Source: an uncultured Bacteroidales bacterium (GTDB taxonomy: Bacteria; Bacteroidota; Bacteroidia; Bacteroidales; UBA932). From it: a stretch of 53,570 nt of DNA. The stretch is taken from the NCBI GenBank assembly GCA_949296645.1, contig CASFPH010000014.1, forward strand, positions 1 through 53,570, given 5' to 3'. Shown one piece after another: positions 33,108-42,304 of this stretch. The notes under the pieces were generated by a model. It was not told the DNA's origin. It ran no database searches and was given only the letters and a program-made list of their open reading frames with translations. Positions within the stretch are counted from its first letter, which is position 1; each line of letters opens with the position of its first letter. The position numbers and the translations under genes were made by a program.

Positions 33108-34169
33108 TTATTTTTGAACAATTTCCATTTGAATCCTTACAGATTCTTCATGTATAAGCCTCATTACTTTTATTATGAAATCATGATTAAGATTCAAGGA
33201 CTCACCTAACGCAATCCTTTCCCTGATGACGGTCTCATACCTTTCAGACTGGAACACGGAAATCGAATTATCCTTCTTGTAACTGCCTATCAAGCCGGAA
33301 ATATCCATTCTTTTCGACAACAAAGAAAGTATCTGTCCGTCAATCATGTCTATATCTTTCCTGTATCCGGATATCACATCGTCACTGGCATCATTGAGCA
33401 ACGGCTTCAATCCGGCCAGAATTTTCAGCAGATCATCAGGATGCAACTGCTGGGATGCATCGCTTAATGCCTTCCCCGGATTGCAATGACTTTCTATCAT
33501 CAAGCCGTCAAAACCGAGTTTTACGGCAAATGAAGCAAGAGATGCTATATTCTCCCTTTTTCCACCCATATGGCTCGGATCACATATAAGCGGCACATCT
33601 CCGATCCGCCTTCTGAACTCAAGGGGAATACTCCAGTAAGGCATATTCCTGTAAATTCCATTGTCAAAAGAAGAAAAGCCGCGGTGTATTGCACCGGTCT
33701 CAACTATTCCGCACCGTTTAAGCCTTTCCACAGCTCCTATCCATAATTCAAGATCAGGATTCACCGGATTCTTGACAAAAACAGGTATATGAACCCCTCT
33801 CAAGGATTCTGCGATTTCCTGGACTGCAAAAGGATTTACGGACGTTCTGGCTCCTATCCACAGAATATCAACACCATATTTCAAAGCCTTTTCAACATGT
33901 TCAGGTATCGCTACTTCCGTCGCGACAGGAAAACCGTAAAGTTGCTTAACCGATGCCAGCCATGGAAGAGCCTTGTCGCCTGCCCCTTCGAATGACCCGG
34001 GCTTTGTTCTCGGTTTCCATATTCCAGCCCTGAATATATCGGTTCCGCATCTCTTAAGCATGGACGCTGTCTCAAGGAGCTGACTCTCGGACTCTGCGCT
34101 GCACGGCCCCGCTATGACAAGCGGTCTGTCCGTGACAGTTCTGTATCTTTCAGTAAATAGATCCGCCAT
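33108..34169 (-). CDS. aroF: DAHP synthase fused to chorismate mutase
   Basis: A bifunctional shikimate enzyme of 353 residues. The N-terminal DAHP synthase (about 1-260, type I-beta) shows VIAGPCSAES (18-27), FRAGIWKPRTKPGSFEGAG (about 45-63), WIGARTSVNPFAVQEIA, and CDPSHMGGKRENI. The C-terminal AroQ-type chorismate mutase (about 265-350) shows YRKDIDMIDGQILSLLSKRMDISGLIGSYK. DAHP-CM fusions are known in Bacteroidales such as Porphyromonas. It catalyses the first shikimate step and the branch to prephenate; feedback control through the mutase domain is likely. It is the last gene of the rml-wbp row: its ATG overlaps the upstream stop as TAATG. Confidence 0.94.
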   Translation of the reverse strand: MADLFTERYRTVTDRPLVIAGPCSAESESQLLETASMLKRCGTDIFRAGIWKPRTKPGSFEGAGDKALPWLASVKQLYGFPVATEVAIPEHVEKALKYGVDILWIGARTSVNPFAVQEIAESLRGVHIPVFVKNPVNPDLELWIGAVERLKRCGIVETGAIHRGFSSFDNGIYRNMPYWSIPLEFRRRIGDVPLICDPSHMGGKRENIASLASFAVKLGFDGLMIESHCNPGKALSDASQQLHPDDLLKILAGLKPLLNDASDDVISGYRKDIDMIDGQILSLLSKRMDISGLIGSYKKDNSISVFQSERYETVIRERIALGESLNLNHDFIIKVMRLIHEESVRIQMEIVQK

Positions 34170-35296
34170 TACCCGAAAAGATAATTTCTGTTGTTCTCAA
34201 TAAGTCTCCAGAAAGCCTCTTCACCGAAACGGCTTCTCAGATTTATGGAAAACCATCTCTCGTTACGCTTAAGATGAGCCATATAAAAATCTGAACCAAA
34301 GAGTATTTTGTCTTTAAGAGAATAATTCTTCTCTACCATCTTCTCACCATGGGAATAGACATGAAACAATGCCATCAGATCTTCATCTCCGCTTGTATAC
34401 GAAATATCCGCAAATGCACCTTTATAACGTTTCATCATATTCACTACCTTCAGAAACCAATTTTTGTAATCAGCCAGACTTTTCTGATAAGTAGAAGACT
34501 TCTCTATTATATTGCCGGTATCGCCGCATATATAGCTGCTCGTGGAAGGCAGGTTTCCCTGCTTATAGAATTCCATACAATCCTTTTCACCTCCGAAATG
34601 CGCGAAGCATATCTTCAACTCGGGAAAGGTTTCGAAAATCAGCTCATAGTTGTCAGGAGCCGAAAATGTATCGGCCCATTCCTTTCTTGTCATATAATCA
34701 GGCTTCCTGGATCCATCCGCAGCCGTATCACCTCTGAAATACACGCTTCCAGCCCTGCTGCAATGCGTCATTATCGGAATCCTGTTTTTTTCAGCCCATC
34801 CGTAAAGTTCCATGAGGCGGTCATCATACGGAAAGAAACCCAGAGCAGGATATATCTTGATTCCTGCAAACCCTCTTTTTTCAATATATTCCCTTGCAAG
34901 ACGAAGCATGTCGGGTCTTCTCGGATCAGCGCAGAAAAAAGGATATATCCTGTCCTTCCATTTTGGAGAAGCCTTTAGCAAGGCAAGTTCCTCCAGCTGG
35001 TCAAGATATGTAAAACCCTTATGCATCCCGCCCGCACCCATATATTCGAAATCCATCGAATGAATTACAAATTCAGACCCGCTCGGATAATACGCATTCA
35101 ACTCATTCAGAATATCTTCCTGTGTCTCACCTGAACCTCTGCTTAAAAACAGTTCCGCCCTGTCTGAGACCAGATATCCCACCAGTCCTGGCAACCAGTC
35201 CAGAACCGCCGTCACCAATGACTGCAAGGGGACAAATTCAGCCGGTACATGGTTGAAAGTGAAGATGTGGGTATGGATATTGATTATCTTGTTCAT
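34169..35296 (-). CDS. Amidohydrolase-superfamily metal-dependent hydrolase
   Basis: A 375-residue TIM-barrel protein from the ATG at 35296; the longer frame would overlap the upstream gene. Metal-site features are INIHTHIF near the N-terminus (HxH, residues 7-9), GIKIYPALGFFPYD, THCS (about 180), CFAHFGGEKD and FGSDFYM with the final Asp. This resembles the amidohydrolase_2 (PF04909) type, which includes decarboxylases and lactonases. Substrate is unknown. Its tight place between a nucleotide-sugar oxidoreductase and DAHP synthase is odd and gives no obvious role. Confidence 0.75.
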   Translation of the reverse strand: MNKIINIHTHIFTFNHVPAEFVPLQSLVTAVLDWLPGLVGYLVSDRAELFLSRGSGETQEDILNELNAYYPSGSEFVIHSMDFEYMGAGGMHKGFTYLDQLEELALLKASPKWKDRIYPFFCADPRRPDMLRLAREYIEKRGFAGIKIYPALGFFPYDDRLMELYGWAEKNRIPIMTHCSRAGSVYFRGDTAADGSRKPDYMTRKEWADTFSAPDNYELIFETFPELKICFAHFGGEKDCMEFYKQGNLPSTSSYICGDTGNIIEKSSTYQKSLADYKNWFLKVVNMMKRYKGAFADISYTSGDEDLMALFHVYSHGEKMVEKNYSLKDKILFGSDFYMAHLKRNERWFSINLRSRFGEEAFWRLIENNRNYLFG

Positions 35297-35312
35297 ATAT
35301 TCGTAATTATTA

Positions 35313-36278
35313 TCACCATCCGAACGGATGACGTGAAAGTCCGTATGCAGCAAAAGGATGGTAATCGCCCTTAAGGCCTACAGGTTCCGCATTACGGATC
35401 CCGTAGACTATGTTTATGCATGCTCTGGCATCTTCAAGAGCGAAACCGTTACCCTTTAATATTTCTTCGTAACTTCTGGTATGCAGTTCAGTGAATCCTT
35501 CGCTGAATTCAAGTTCCTTCCCGTCGATTACAATTGCGCGGTATGTACGTTTTCCAGCCAGTTTCTGCTCTTCAGGAAGGTGTTCGCTGTTTATGCTGAG
35601 AAAATACCTGATTCTTGCCTTCTTGCATCTCAGAAAACCGGCAACGCGGTCAAAACTTGATACATGTACCACACTTTCCGTCACTTCGCCGAAAATCCAC
35701 TGCAGCATGTCATAGAAATGAACTCCGATGTTCGTTGCAACTCCGCCGCTTTTATGAATGTCACCTTTCCATGACGCGTAATACCAGTTACCTCTTGAAG
35801 TAATATAGGTAAGGTCTATATCATACACTTTATCAGAACTTTCTGAATCGACTTTCTTTTTCAGTTCTACTATGGTATCATGGAGTCGCAGTTGCAGAAT
35901 GTTGTTTATCCTGTGTCCTGTTTCGGATTCTATTTTTGCAAGCGCATCGACATTCCATGGATTGAGTACAAGCGGTTTCTCGCAGATAACATCTGCTCCG
36001 AGCCTGAGCCCGTATCTTATATGGGCATCATGGAGATAGTTGGGAGTACAGATTGAAAGATAATCGATACCGTTCCCCTCGGAAACCATTTTGGAACAGC
36101 TTCTGTCAAAAAGTTCCTGTTCCGTAAAGAATTTCGCATCAGGGAAATAACTGTCCATTATACCTACGCTGTCGAATTTGTCATAAGCGGCGACAAGTAC
36201 GTTTCCGGTATCCTTTATCGCCTTCAGGTGTCTTGGAGCTATATATCCGGCAGCTCCTATCAATGCAAATCTTTTCAT
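35313..36278 (-). CDS. wbpB: Gfo/Idh/MocA oxidoreductase, WbpB/WlbA-like nucleotide-sugar dehydrogenase
   Basis: Probably oxidises the 3-position of UDP-N-acetylglucosaminuronic acid with NAD+. The 321 residues begin with a Rossmann motif (LIGAAGYIAPRHLKAI, 6-21); DYLSICTPNYLHDAHIRYGL and ICEKPLVL (the EKP catalytic Lys motif, about 98-105), then the C-terminal domain with SGGVATNIGVHFYDMLQWIFG. The neighbours, an aminotransferase and a hexapeptide acetyltransferase overlapping by four bases, make up the WbpB-WbpE-WbpD set for UDP-2,3-diacetamido-2,3-dideoxyglucuronate. Assignment to WbpB rests on that context and on the WlbA-like sequence. Confidence 0.82.
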   Translation of the reverse strand: MKRFALIGAAGYIAPRHLKAIKDTGNVLVAAYDKFDSVGIMDSYFPDAKFFTEQELFDRSCSKMVSEGNGIDYLSICTPNYLHDAHIRYGLRLGADVICEKPLVLNPWNVDALAKIESETGHRINNILQLRLHDTIVELKKKVDSESSDKVYDIDLTYITSRGNWYYASWKGDIHKSGGVATNIGVHFYDMLQWIFGEVTESVVHVSSFDRVAGFLRCKKARIRYFLSINSEHLPEEQKLAGKRTYRAIVIDGKELEFSEGFTELHTRSYEEILKGNGFALEDARACINIVYGIRNAEPVGLKGDYHPFAAYGLSRHPFGW

Positions 36279-37423
36279 TTTCCAAAAAACTCACGGACGT
36301 TTTCCGCAATATATTCAATAATACCGTCCGACATTTCAGTGTGGATAGGTATTGACAAAACACTTTCGGACAATACACACGAATTATCCAAAGCTGTTCT
36401 CAAAACAGCTGTTTTTTCAAAAGCCTTCTGTTTGTGCAACGGCAGAGGATAGTATATCATAGAAGGTATTCCTTTCGACTCAAGAAATACTCTGAGCCTT
36501 TCACGTACAGCAGGACCTTCCTTTACGACCAGTGTATATTGATGGAAAACATGGTCGGAATAAGGAGCCCTATACGGTATACGTACCTCATCCAAAGATT
36601 CAAATGCCTTATCATAAAACTCTGCAGCTTTACGTCTTGCAGAAATGGCCTCATCTATATGAGACAACTTCACCCTTAAGATTGCCGCCTGAATCGAATC
36701 CAGTCTGGAATTGCATCCTGTAATATCATGATGATACTTTATACGCTGACCATGATTGGCAATCATCCTTATTCTCGAAGCCAATGAATCGTCATCTGTA
36801 AAAAGAGCCCCTCCATCACCGTAGCATCCCAATATTTTGGACGGGAAAAACGATGTACAGCCGATATTGCCCATGGTTCCTGTCATATGTGACGTACCGT
36901 CCGAAAAATGACATAAAGCACCGAAAGACTGAGCATTATCTTCTATCACATAAAGTCCCTTATCAGATGCGAAAGACAGAATCCTCTCCATGTCGGCACT
37001 TTGCCCGAAAAGATGGACCGGTATTACCGCACGGCATCTGTCCGACCAAGCCTCCTCCATGGAAGCACAAGAGATATTGAAAGTGTCACGGTCCACATCC
37101 ACCAGCACGGGTACCAGCCCCAGCAAGGCTATCACTTCAGCGGAAGCCACATAGGTAAATGCCGGAACGAGTATTTCATCTCCTTTTTCAAGTCCAAGGG
37201 ACATCAACGCAATCTGAAGGGCATCGGTTCCGTTAGCACAGGTTACTACATGTCCTGAACCCGTATATTTTTCAAGTCCGGCGGTAAAAGCGGAAACTTC
37301 CGGTCCGTTTATAAAGGATGTACTCTCTATCACACCGCTGATTGCGGCATCTATTTCGGATTTCAGCCTGCAATACTGACCTTTAAGGTCCACCATCTGT
37401 ATCTTGCCATGAAAACTTTTCAT
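36275..37423 (-). CDS. wbpE: DegT/DnrJ/EryC1 aminotransferase, WbpE-like
   Basis: A PLP-dependent sugar aminotransferase of 382 residues that should put the amino group on C3 of the oxidised UDP-sugar. Family marks are CANGTDALQIALMSL (about 62-76), PAFTYVASAEV, EDNAQSFGA (Asp162 contacts the PLP nitrogen) and the PLP lysine in SFFPSKILGCYGDGGA (Lys196). The C-terminal HQYTLVVKEG and YYPLPLHKQKAF segments are typical. It overlaps both neighbours by four bases, so the three proteins are made together. Confidence 0.88.
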   Translation of the reverse strand: MKSFHGKIQMVDLKGQYCRLKSEIDAAISGVIESTSFINGPEVSAFTAGLEKYTGSGHVVTCANGTDALQIALMSLGLEKGDEILVPAFTYVASAEVIALLGLVPVLVDVDRDTFNISCASMEEAWSDRCRAVIPVHLFGQSADMERILSFASDKGLYVIEDNAQSFGALCHFSDGTSHMTGTMGNIGCTSFFPSKILGCYGDGGALFTDDDSLASRIRMIANHGQRIKYHHDITGCNSRLDSIQAAILRVKLSHIDEAISARRKAAEFYDKAFESLDEVRIPYRAPYSDHVFHQYTLVVKEGPAVRERLRVFLESKGIPSMIYYPLPLHKQKAFEKTAVLRTALDNSCVLSESVLSIPIHTEMSDGIIEYIAENVREFFGK

Positions 37424-37998
37424 ATCTTTCTTACGGAATTCCCGTCAAAATAATATTTTTCACCAGTTTCAGGACACGATGCCATTCCTTCGGTATCGAA
37501 TTCCAGCCTTTGTCCGTTCTCCGAAATCCATCCTGTCTGTCTTGCCGGATTTCCGACAACCAGAGCATAAGGCGGAACATCTTTTGTAACCACGGCTCCG
37601 GCTCCGACAAAGGCATATTTTCCTATATTGTTTCCGCACACTATGGTTGCATTGGCTCCTATGGAAGCCCCTTCTCCGACCATTGTCTTCAGAAAACTGT
37701 CTTTTCTGTTCACGGCACTCCTCGGATTTATGACATTTGTGAATACACATGACGGTCCGAGAAACACGTCGTCACCGCATACGACCCCGGTATAAATCGA
37801 AACATTGTTCTGAACCTTTACATTGTTTCCAAGTACAACTTCAGGAGAAACAACAACATTCTGGCCTATATTGCAGTCATTGCCTATTCTCGAACCTGAC
37901 ATTATATGGGAGAAATGCCAGATTTTCGTACCTTTTCCTATTGTACACCCGTCATCTACAACGGCAGTCTCATGTACGAAATAATCCTTTTTTTCCAT
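37420..37998 (-). CDS. wbpD: Hexapeptide-repeat N-acetyltransferase, WbpD-like
   Basis: A left-handed beta-helix acetyltransferase of 192 residues. Imperfect hexapeptide repeats run from about residue 13 to 130 (VVDDGCTIGKGTKIW, GNDCNIGQNVVVSPEV, GEGASIGANATIVCGNNIGKYAFVGAGAVV), ending DVPPYALVVGNPARQTGWIS. This is the family of WbpD/WlbB, which acetylates the 3-amino group of the UDP-sugar made by WbpE. It is the first of the three overlapping wbp genes and follows rmlD by 13 bp. Confidence 0.88.
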   Translation of the reverse strand: MEKKDYFVHETAVVDDGCTIGKGTKIWHFSHIMSGSRIGNDCNIGQNVVVSPEVVLGNNVKVQNNVSIYTGVVCGDDVFLGPSCVFTNVINPRSAVNRKDSFLKTMVGEGASIGANATIVCGNNIGKYAFVGAGAVVTKDVPPYALVVGNPARQTGWISENGQRLEFDTEGMASCPETGEKYYFDGNSVRKI

Positions 37999-38011
37999 AT
38001 CAGTCTGAATT

Positions 38012-38947
38012 TTATCTTGATTGATCTTCTCTCAATTTTATTGTCTCAGCCGCGTAATGCGCCATACAATCATTCAAAGCATCCTTCCAATGCCTCGGGC
38101 TGCGGCCTGCAACACTGCTTATCAGCCGCTTGTCCAACACCGAATATGCAGGCCTCTCCGTCTTTGAGGGATAATCGCACGTCATGCACGGAACCACTGA
38201 ACATCCGTTTCCGAAAATCCGGTTTATTTCCCAGGCAAAGTCATACCAGCTCGACACCCCTTCATTTGAAAAGTGGAATATCCTCTGCCCGCTTCCGAAC
38301 ATTGCTTCCGAATACCTTACTATACAATCGGCCAGATCACAGGCATAAGTCGGTGTACCGACCTGGTCAATCACAACACGGACTAAATCGCGTTCGGACG
38401 TAAGGCGCATCATCGTCCTGAAAAAATTGGAACCGTATTCCGAATAAAGCCACGAAGTCCTCATTATGACATATTCTGCCCCGCTCTTCTCCAGAAGCCG
38501 TTCTCCCTGCATCTTGCTTCTGCCATAAACCCCGAGCGGAGCAACTGCATCAGATTCAAGGTACGGGGTATTCTTTTTCCCGTCAAACACATAATCCGTA
38601 GATATATGGACAAGCCTTATGCCGTAAAGTGCACATATTCTTCCCAACAATCCTACTGCCACCGCATTGACCATAAAAGCCTTTTCTTCATCTTCTTCAG
38701 CCCTGTCCACCGCCGTATATGCGGCACAATTTACTATCACTTCAGGTGAGAATTCCTCAATCATGCCCAAGACAGAAGCTCTGTCCGTAATATCGACCTC
38801 TGAAGAGGTAAAGAAACGGTATTTCCCTTCAGGCCCATCATGCACACTTGCGTCACTGCAGACTGACAGATCATGCACCGTCCGCCGCAATGCGGAACCC
38901 AATTGGCCTGAAGCCCCGAGAACAGCCGTTTTCCTGTAAATGCTCAT
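38012..38947 (-). CDS. rmlD: dTDP-4-dehydrorhamnose reductase
   Basis: It reduces dTDP-4-keto-L-rhamnose to dTDP-L-rhamnose with NAD(P)H. The 311-residue SDR has GASGQLGSALRR (11-22), the VNCAAYTAVDRAEED segment (about 82-96), DYVFDGKK, and the catalytic YGRSKMQGE (YxxxK). It is coupled to rmlC with 1 bp between them. The pathway partners rmlA and rmlB are not in this window. Confidence 0.93.
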   Translation of the reverse strand: MSIYRKTAVLGASGQLGSALRRTVHDLSVCSDASVHDGPEGKYRFFTSSEVDITDRASVLGMIEEFSPEVIVNCAAYTAVDRAEEDEEKAFMVNAVAVGLLGRICALYGIRLVHISTDYVFDGKKNTPYLESDAVAPLGVYGRSKMQGERLLEKSGAEYVIMRTSWLYSEYGSNFFRTMMRLTSERDLVRVVIDQVGTPTYACDLADCIVRYSEAMFGSGQRIFHFSNEGVSSWYDFAWEINRIFGNGCSVVPCMTCDYPSKTERPAYSVLDKRLISSVAGRSPRHWKDALNDCMAHYAAETIKLREDQSR

Positions 38948-38948
38948 A

Positions 38949-39497
38949 TCAGAAATACGTAACTGTTTCAGAAAAGAACGGTGCCGCCATATCCTTCATG
39001 GAAATAATCACCTTGTCCGCAGGAACTCCCCAATCTATATTTATCACCGGATCGTTCCAGCGGATAGACCCTTCATGTTCTGGAGAATAGTATTCATCAC
39101 ACTTATATGCACAAACCGCCTTTTCGCTCAGGACAGCAAATCCATGGGCAAACCCCTTCGGTATGAAAAACTGCAGTTTGTTGTCCGAACTCAATTCCAC
39201 CTTGAAATATTTTCCGAACGTTGGGGAACCCTTTCTCAAGTCTACGGCTACATCTTCAATACGGCCTTCAAGAACCCTGATCAGCTTGGCCTGAGAAAAC
39301 GGAGGCTTCTGAAAATGCAGTCCCCTGACAACACCATAGGATGATTTGGATTCATTATCCTGTACAAAATTCACTTTCCCCACTGCTGATTCAAAGTCCC
39401 TTCCGTTGAATGATTCGAAAAAATACCCTCGGCTGTCTTCAAACACCTTCGGTTTTATGACAGCCAACCCTTCTATATACGGTCTGAATATCTCCAT
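38949..39497 (-). CDS. rmlC: dTDP-4-dehydrorhamnose 3,5-epimerase
   Basis: A cupin-fold epimerase of 182 residues. The ATG at 39497 (MEIFRPYIEGL) is preferred to a TTG at 39521. RmlC signatures are GYFFESFNGRDFE, QDNESKSSYGVVRGLHFQKPP with the active-site His, LIRVLEGRIEDVAVDLRKGSPTFGKY, and PKGFAHGFAVLSEKA. It opens the sugar-nucleotide row that runs down to the DAHP synthase gene and lies 61 bp after the M1 peptidase gene. Confidence 0.94.
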   Translation of the reverse strand: MEIFRPYIEGLAVIKPKVFEDSRGYFFESFNGRDFESAVGKVNFVQDNESKSSYGVVRGLHFQKPPFSQAKLIRVLEGRIEDVAVDLRKGSPTFGKYFKVELSSDNKLQFFIPKGFAHGFAVLSEKAVCAYKCDEYYSPEHEGSIRWNDPVINIDWGVPADKVIISMKDMAAPFFSETVTYF

Positions 39498-39518
39498 ACT
39501 ATGCTTATATATATCAAG

Positions 39519-39526
39519 CAAAGGTA
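39519..39526 (-). promoter_or_regulatory. Candidate -7 box (TACCTTTG) of the rmlC operon
   Basis: A minus-strand TAnnTTTG match 22 bases upstream of the rmlC ATG, in the gap after the M1 peptidase gene. The same octamer occurs before the sigma-factor gene. A -33 element is not clear. Confidence 0.5.
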
Positions 39527-39557
39527 ACCATAAATGACGAATTTGTAAAACTATTTA

Positions 39558-42122
39558 TTACAAAGCCTGGAGTATCTTGTTTTTCAACAGTTCGGGATAT
39601 TCAGGATTGTCTTCGAGAAATCCATATACTTCATTTTCGGCAGCATCGGACTTGTGTCCTCCGAGCAGGGATGAAACCCATCCTTTCGGGAAAAAGATAT
39701 CGCCTGTACGCTGGATTTCCTCCAGCAGTTCCAAACCTGGTCTTATATATTTGACAGCGTAGTCCGATCTTACATAATCATTAAGAAGGGACAGCGCAGA
39801 CTGCACCCATGGTTCAGGCCTTCTTGCAGACTCTTCTGCAAAGGACATGAACAGGGAATCCGCAGCTGCATTGCCACCGGTCACGGCCCTTGAGACAAAA
39901 TCGTACTCCCTCAATCTGTCAGTGCCGGAAATTCTCTCCCTTTGTTTACCGACAATGCAGGATGCCTTTTCCGGGTACCTCAAAGCCAGCTTATAGGAAA
40001 GACTTTTATAGTCATTATCATTAAGTCTTACGTTTCCCACAGAAGAATGAGAGTTCCACATTCCGTAAAGGAATGAAAGAGCATCATCAGAATATGCACA
40101 TGAAATATAGTTTCTTAAAGCCGACAGAGCAAACTCGCTGCCTTTGTTTTCACGTACAAGAGACATATAACCTTCTTCCAGGAAAACATTGAAGGAAAGC
40201 AGTTCTTCAGCCGATACCAGACCGTGTCCCTCCTTTTCCCTCATTATCGACAATGCGCTTCCTACGATTCCGGACATTGTATTGAACACCTTGATATCAC
40301 CCTCCTCTTTCATATATCCGAACATTGAAGAAACGATAGCCTTCAAATCCATAGTACTGTCCAAAGGCGCCTCAAGCATGGTTTCCCTCAGATTTACAAG
40401 AGCAGACCTCCTTGAAACAGCATCTTTCAGAAAATCCAGATTTTCAAGCACGAATCTGACTGATACCGAATCGAGTTCAAAATATCCGTATGCATTTCCG
40501 TCCATATTCGGAAGAATGCACAGAGGCTTTGCACCTTCAGCAAATTTTGAAGATATATATAAGGTAGTATCATTCTCAAGATCGAATGAAAAACGCCTGA
40601 AAACATAATTGCTGTAAAAGACATCGAACTTCACTGTCTGCGGCCAAACGGTATTGTTTTTCTGCGGGAGCTGCACTATCCTGAAACCGTTTGAAAGCAG
40701 GTCGGTCTTTATATGAGGGCGTCCAGGAGTAGAAACCCATACCCTGCTCCATTCCTTCAGATCTTTTCCTTCTTTTGAATATGCAGCCAGAATGTCTATC
40801 AGCTCGTTCCAGTCCGAATTGGCATAGGCAAACCTGCCCAGATATTCCCTGATACCCTTTCTGAATGCATCCTCACCCAATTGGGCAGCAAGCATATTCA
40901 TAACTACAGGACTTTTCTGGTATACGATCTGGCCATAAACCAGACCTGCATACTTGAGATTAGGAAGATTCTGCTTTATGGATGTAGTACCTTCCGTTCT
41001 GTCTTCAGCATAGGCGGCAACGGCAAAATCCAGATTGTCCGGTTTATATTCCATAATGGAGGAAGTTATCCTGTCAGCAAAGAAATTCGCAAAAACTTCC
41101 TTGGTCCATACATCGTCGAACCATTTCATCGTAACATAATCGCCGAACCACATGTGTGCGGTCTCATGAGCTATGAGCTGCAGTCTGCCTCTCTTCTGGG
41201 ATTCTGTAGGATTGTCCGGAAGAATCATTCTTTTGTCATTGTAGAGTGTAGCCCCGGTATGTTCCATTCCGCCGTACTGGAAACCAGGCATGATGACAAG
41301 GTCGTATTTGGCGAAAGGATATTCGATTCCGGTATAATCTTCAAGCCAGGAAAGCGAATATTCAACTATATCCGCTATATCCTTGAGCTGGGCAAGTTCC
41401 TTTTTGTCTTCCAGTCTATGATAAACATGTATAGAATCGACGGAAGACGCGTCAAGCACGAACTTCTCCGACTTGAACTCACCGGCAACGAAGGAAAACA
41501 GATAGGTGCTCAACGGTTCGGTACCTCCGAATTCGATAATCCTGCGTCCGTCCGACAGTTCTTCACCTTTAACCGGAGAATTGGAAAGAGCCGTCCAGTT
41601 TTCAGGGATATCGAGAGTCAGATGGTATTCCGCCTTCATGTCAGGCTGGTCAAAACATGGAAACAGCGTTCTGGCCCTGTCAGGGACAAGTAATGTGTAA
41701 AGATAGTCCCCGTTATGGTTCAATGAAGATTTACCGGCGTCAAAACCGATTGAAACCGTATTCTTACCTTCTTTCAGGCAGGAAGCAGGTATTACGATAT
41801 GTTCATTCTCGAAACTAAATTCCGCATCTTTACCGTTCACGGCTACGGAGTGCAGGGATTCACTGCTTTCCTTGAAATCGATTACCAGATCTTTTTCCCC
41901 GCTGCAGACGAAGGATATCTCTTCTGAAGATGGAAATGCCGCTCCCCTGTCTTCGGACAAAGCGAACCTTAGCCGGTAAACCACATCCGAAATATCCGAC
42001 TTTCTGTCAATGGCAAGTTTTCTGCCGACACCGTCCTCCAATTCAGTTTTTTTACCGCACGCACAGAAGATTCCGCATGTAAACGCCAGCGAAACCAAAA
42101 TGAGAATATAATTTCTTTTCAT
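39558..42122 (-). CDS. M1-family aminopeptidase lipoprotein (aminopeptidase N-like)
   Basis: A zinc aminopeptidase of 854 residues that trims peptides in the periplasm or at the cell surface. A lipoprotein signal ends at Cys22 (GIFCAC). The M1 domains follow: the beta-saddle (about 40-220, with LFPCFDQPDMKAEYHLTLDIP), the catalytic domain with the exopeptidase motif GGMEH (284-288, a variant of GAMEN), the zinc motif HETAH (319-323) and the third ligand Glu342 in KEVFANFFAD (HEXXH-x18-E). A long helical C-terminal domain completes it. The GGMEH variant should be noted, although its Glu is kept. It appears to be a single gene, possibly read through into rmlC. Confidence 0.93.
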   Translation of the reverse strand: MKRNYILILVSLAFTCGIFCACGKKTELEDGVGRKLAIDRKSDISDVVYRLRFALSEDRGAAFPSSEEISFVCSGEKDLVIDFKESSESLHSVAVNGKDAEFSFENEHIVIPASCLKEGKNTVSIGFDAGKSSLNHNGDYLYTLLVPDRARTLFPCFDQPDMKAEYHLTLDIPENWTALSNSPVKGEELSDGRRIIEFGGTEPLSTYLFSFVAGEFKSEKFVLDASSVDSIHVYHRLEDKKELAQLKDIADIVEYSLSWLEDYTGIEYPFAKYDLVIMPGFQYGGMEHTGATLYNDKRMILPDNPTESQKRGRLQLIAHETAHMWFGDYVTMKWFDDVWTKEVFANFFADRITSSIMEYKPDNLDFAVAAYAEDRTEGTTSIKQNLPNLKYAGLVYGQIVYQKSPVVMNMLAAQLGEDAFRKGIREYLGRFAYANSDWNELIDILAAYSKEGKDLKEWSRVWVSTPGRPHIKTDLLSNGFRIVQLPQKNNTVWPQTVKFDVFYSNYVFRRFSFDLENDTTLYISSKFAEGAKPLCILPNMDGNAYGYFELDSVSVRFVLENLDFLKDAVSRRSALVNLRETMLEAPLDSTMDLKAIVSSMFGYMKEEGDIKVFNTMSGIVGSALSIMREKEGHGLVSAEELLSFNVFLEEGYMSLVRENKGSEFALSALRNYISCAYSDDALSFLYGMWNSHSSVGNVRLNDNDYKSLSYKLALRYPEKASCIVGKQRERISGTDRLREYDFVSRAVTGGNAAADSLFMSFAEESARRPEPWVQSALSLLNDYVRSDYAVKYIRPGLELLEEIQRTGDIFFPKGWVSSLLGGHKSDAAENEVYGFLEDNPEYPELLKNKILQAL

Positions 42123-42203
42123 ATTAAAACGATGAATTTATTAGCATTATAAATTATTGTAAAGTTACTAAAAAATATGCAACATAAAATTTCAGGTTTT
42201 TTG

Positions 42204-42233
42204 TTGTATATTTTAAAAATGACAATAATTTTG
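42204..42233 (+). promoter_or_regulatory. Promoter of the PLP decarboxylase gene
   Basis: TTG (42204-42206), 19 bases, then TAATTTTG (42226-42233) fits the Bacteroidetes TTTG-N19-TAnnTTTG pattern. It lies 72 bases upstream of the ATG at 42305. Confidence 0.65.
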
Positions 42234-42304
42234 CAAAAAATTATAAAAGTAACTCACACGGATTAACATTTTAAAGTCAAACCAACTTACTTACATTACA
42301 GCAA

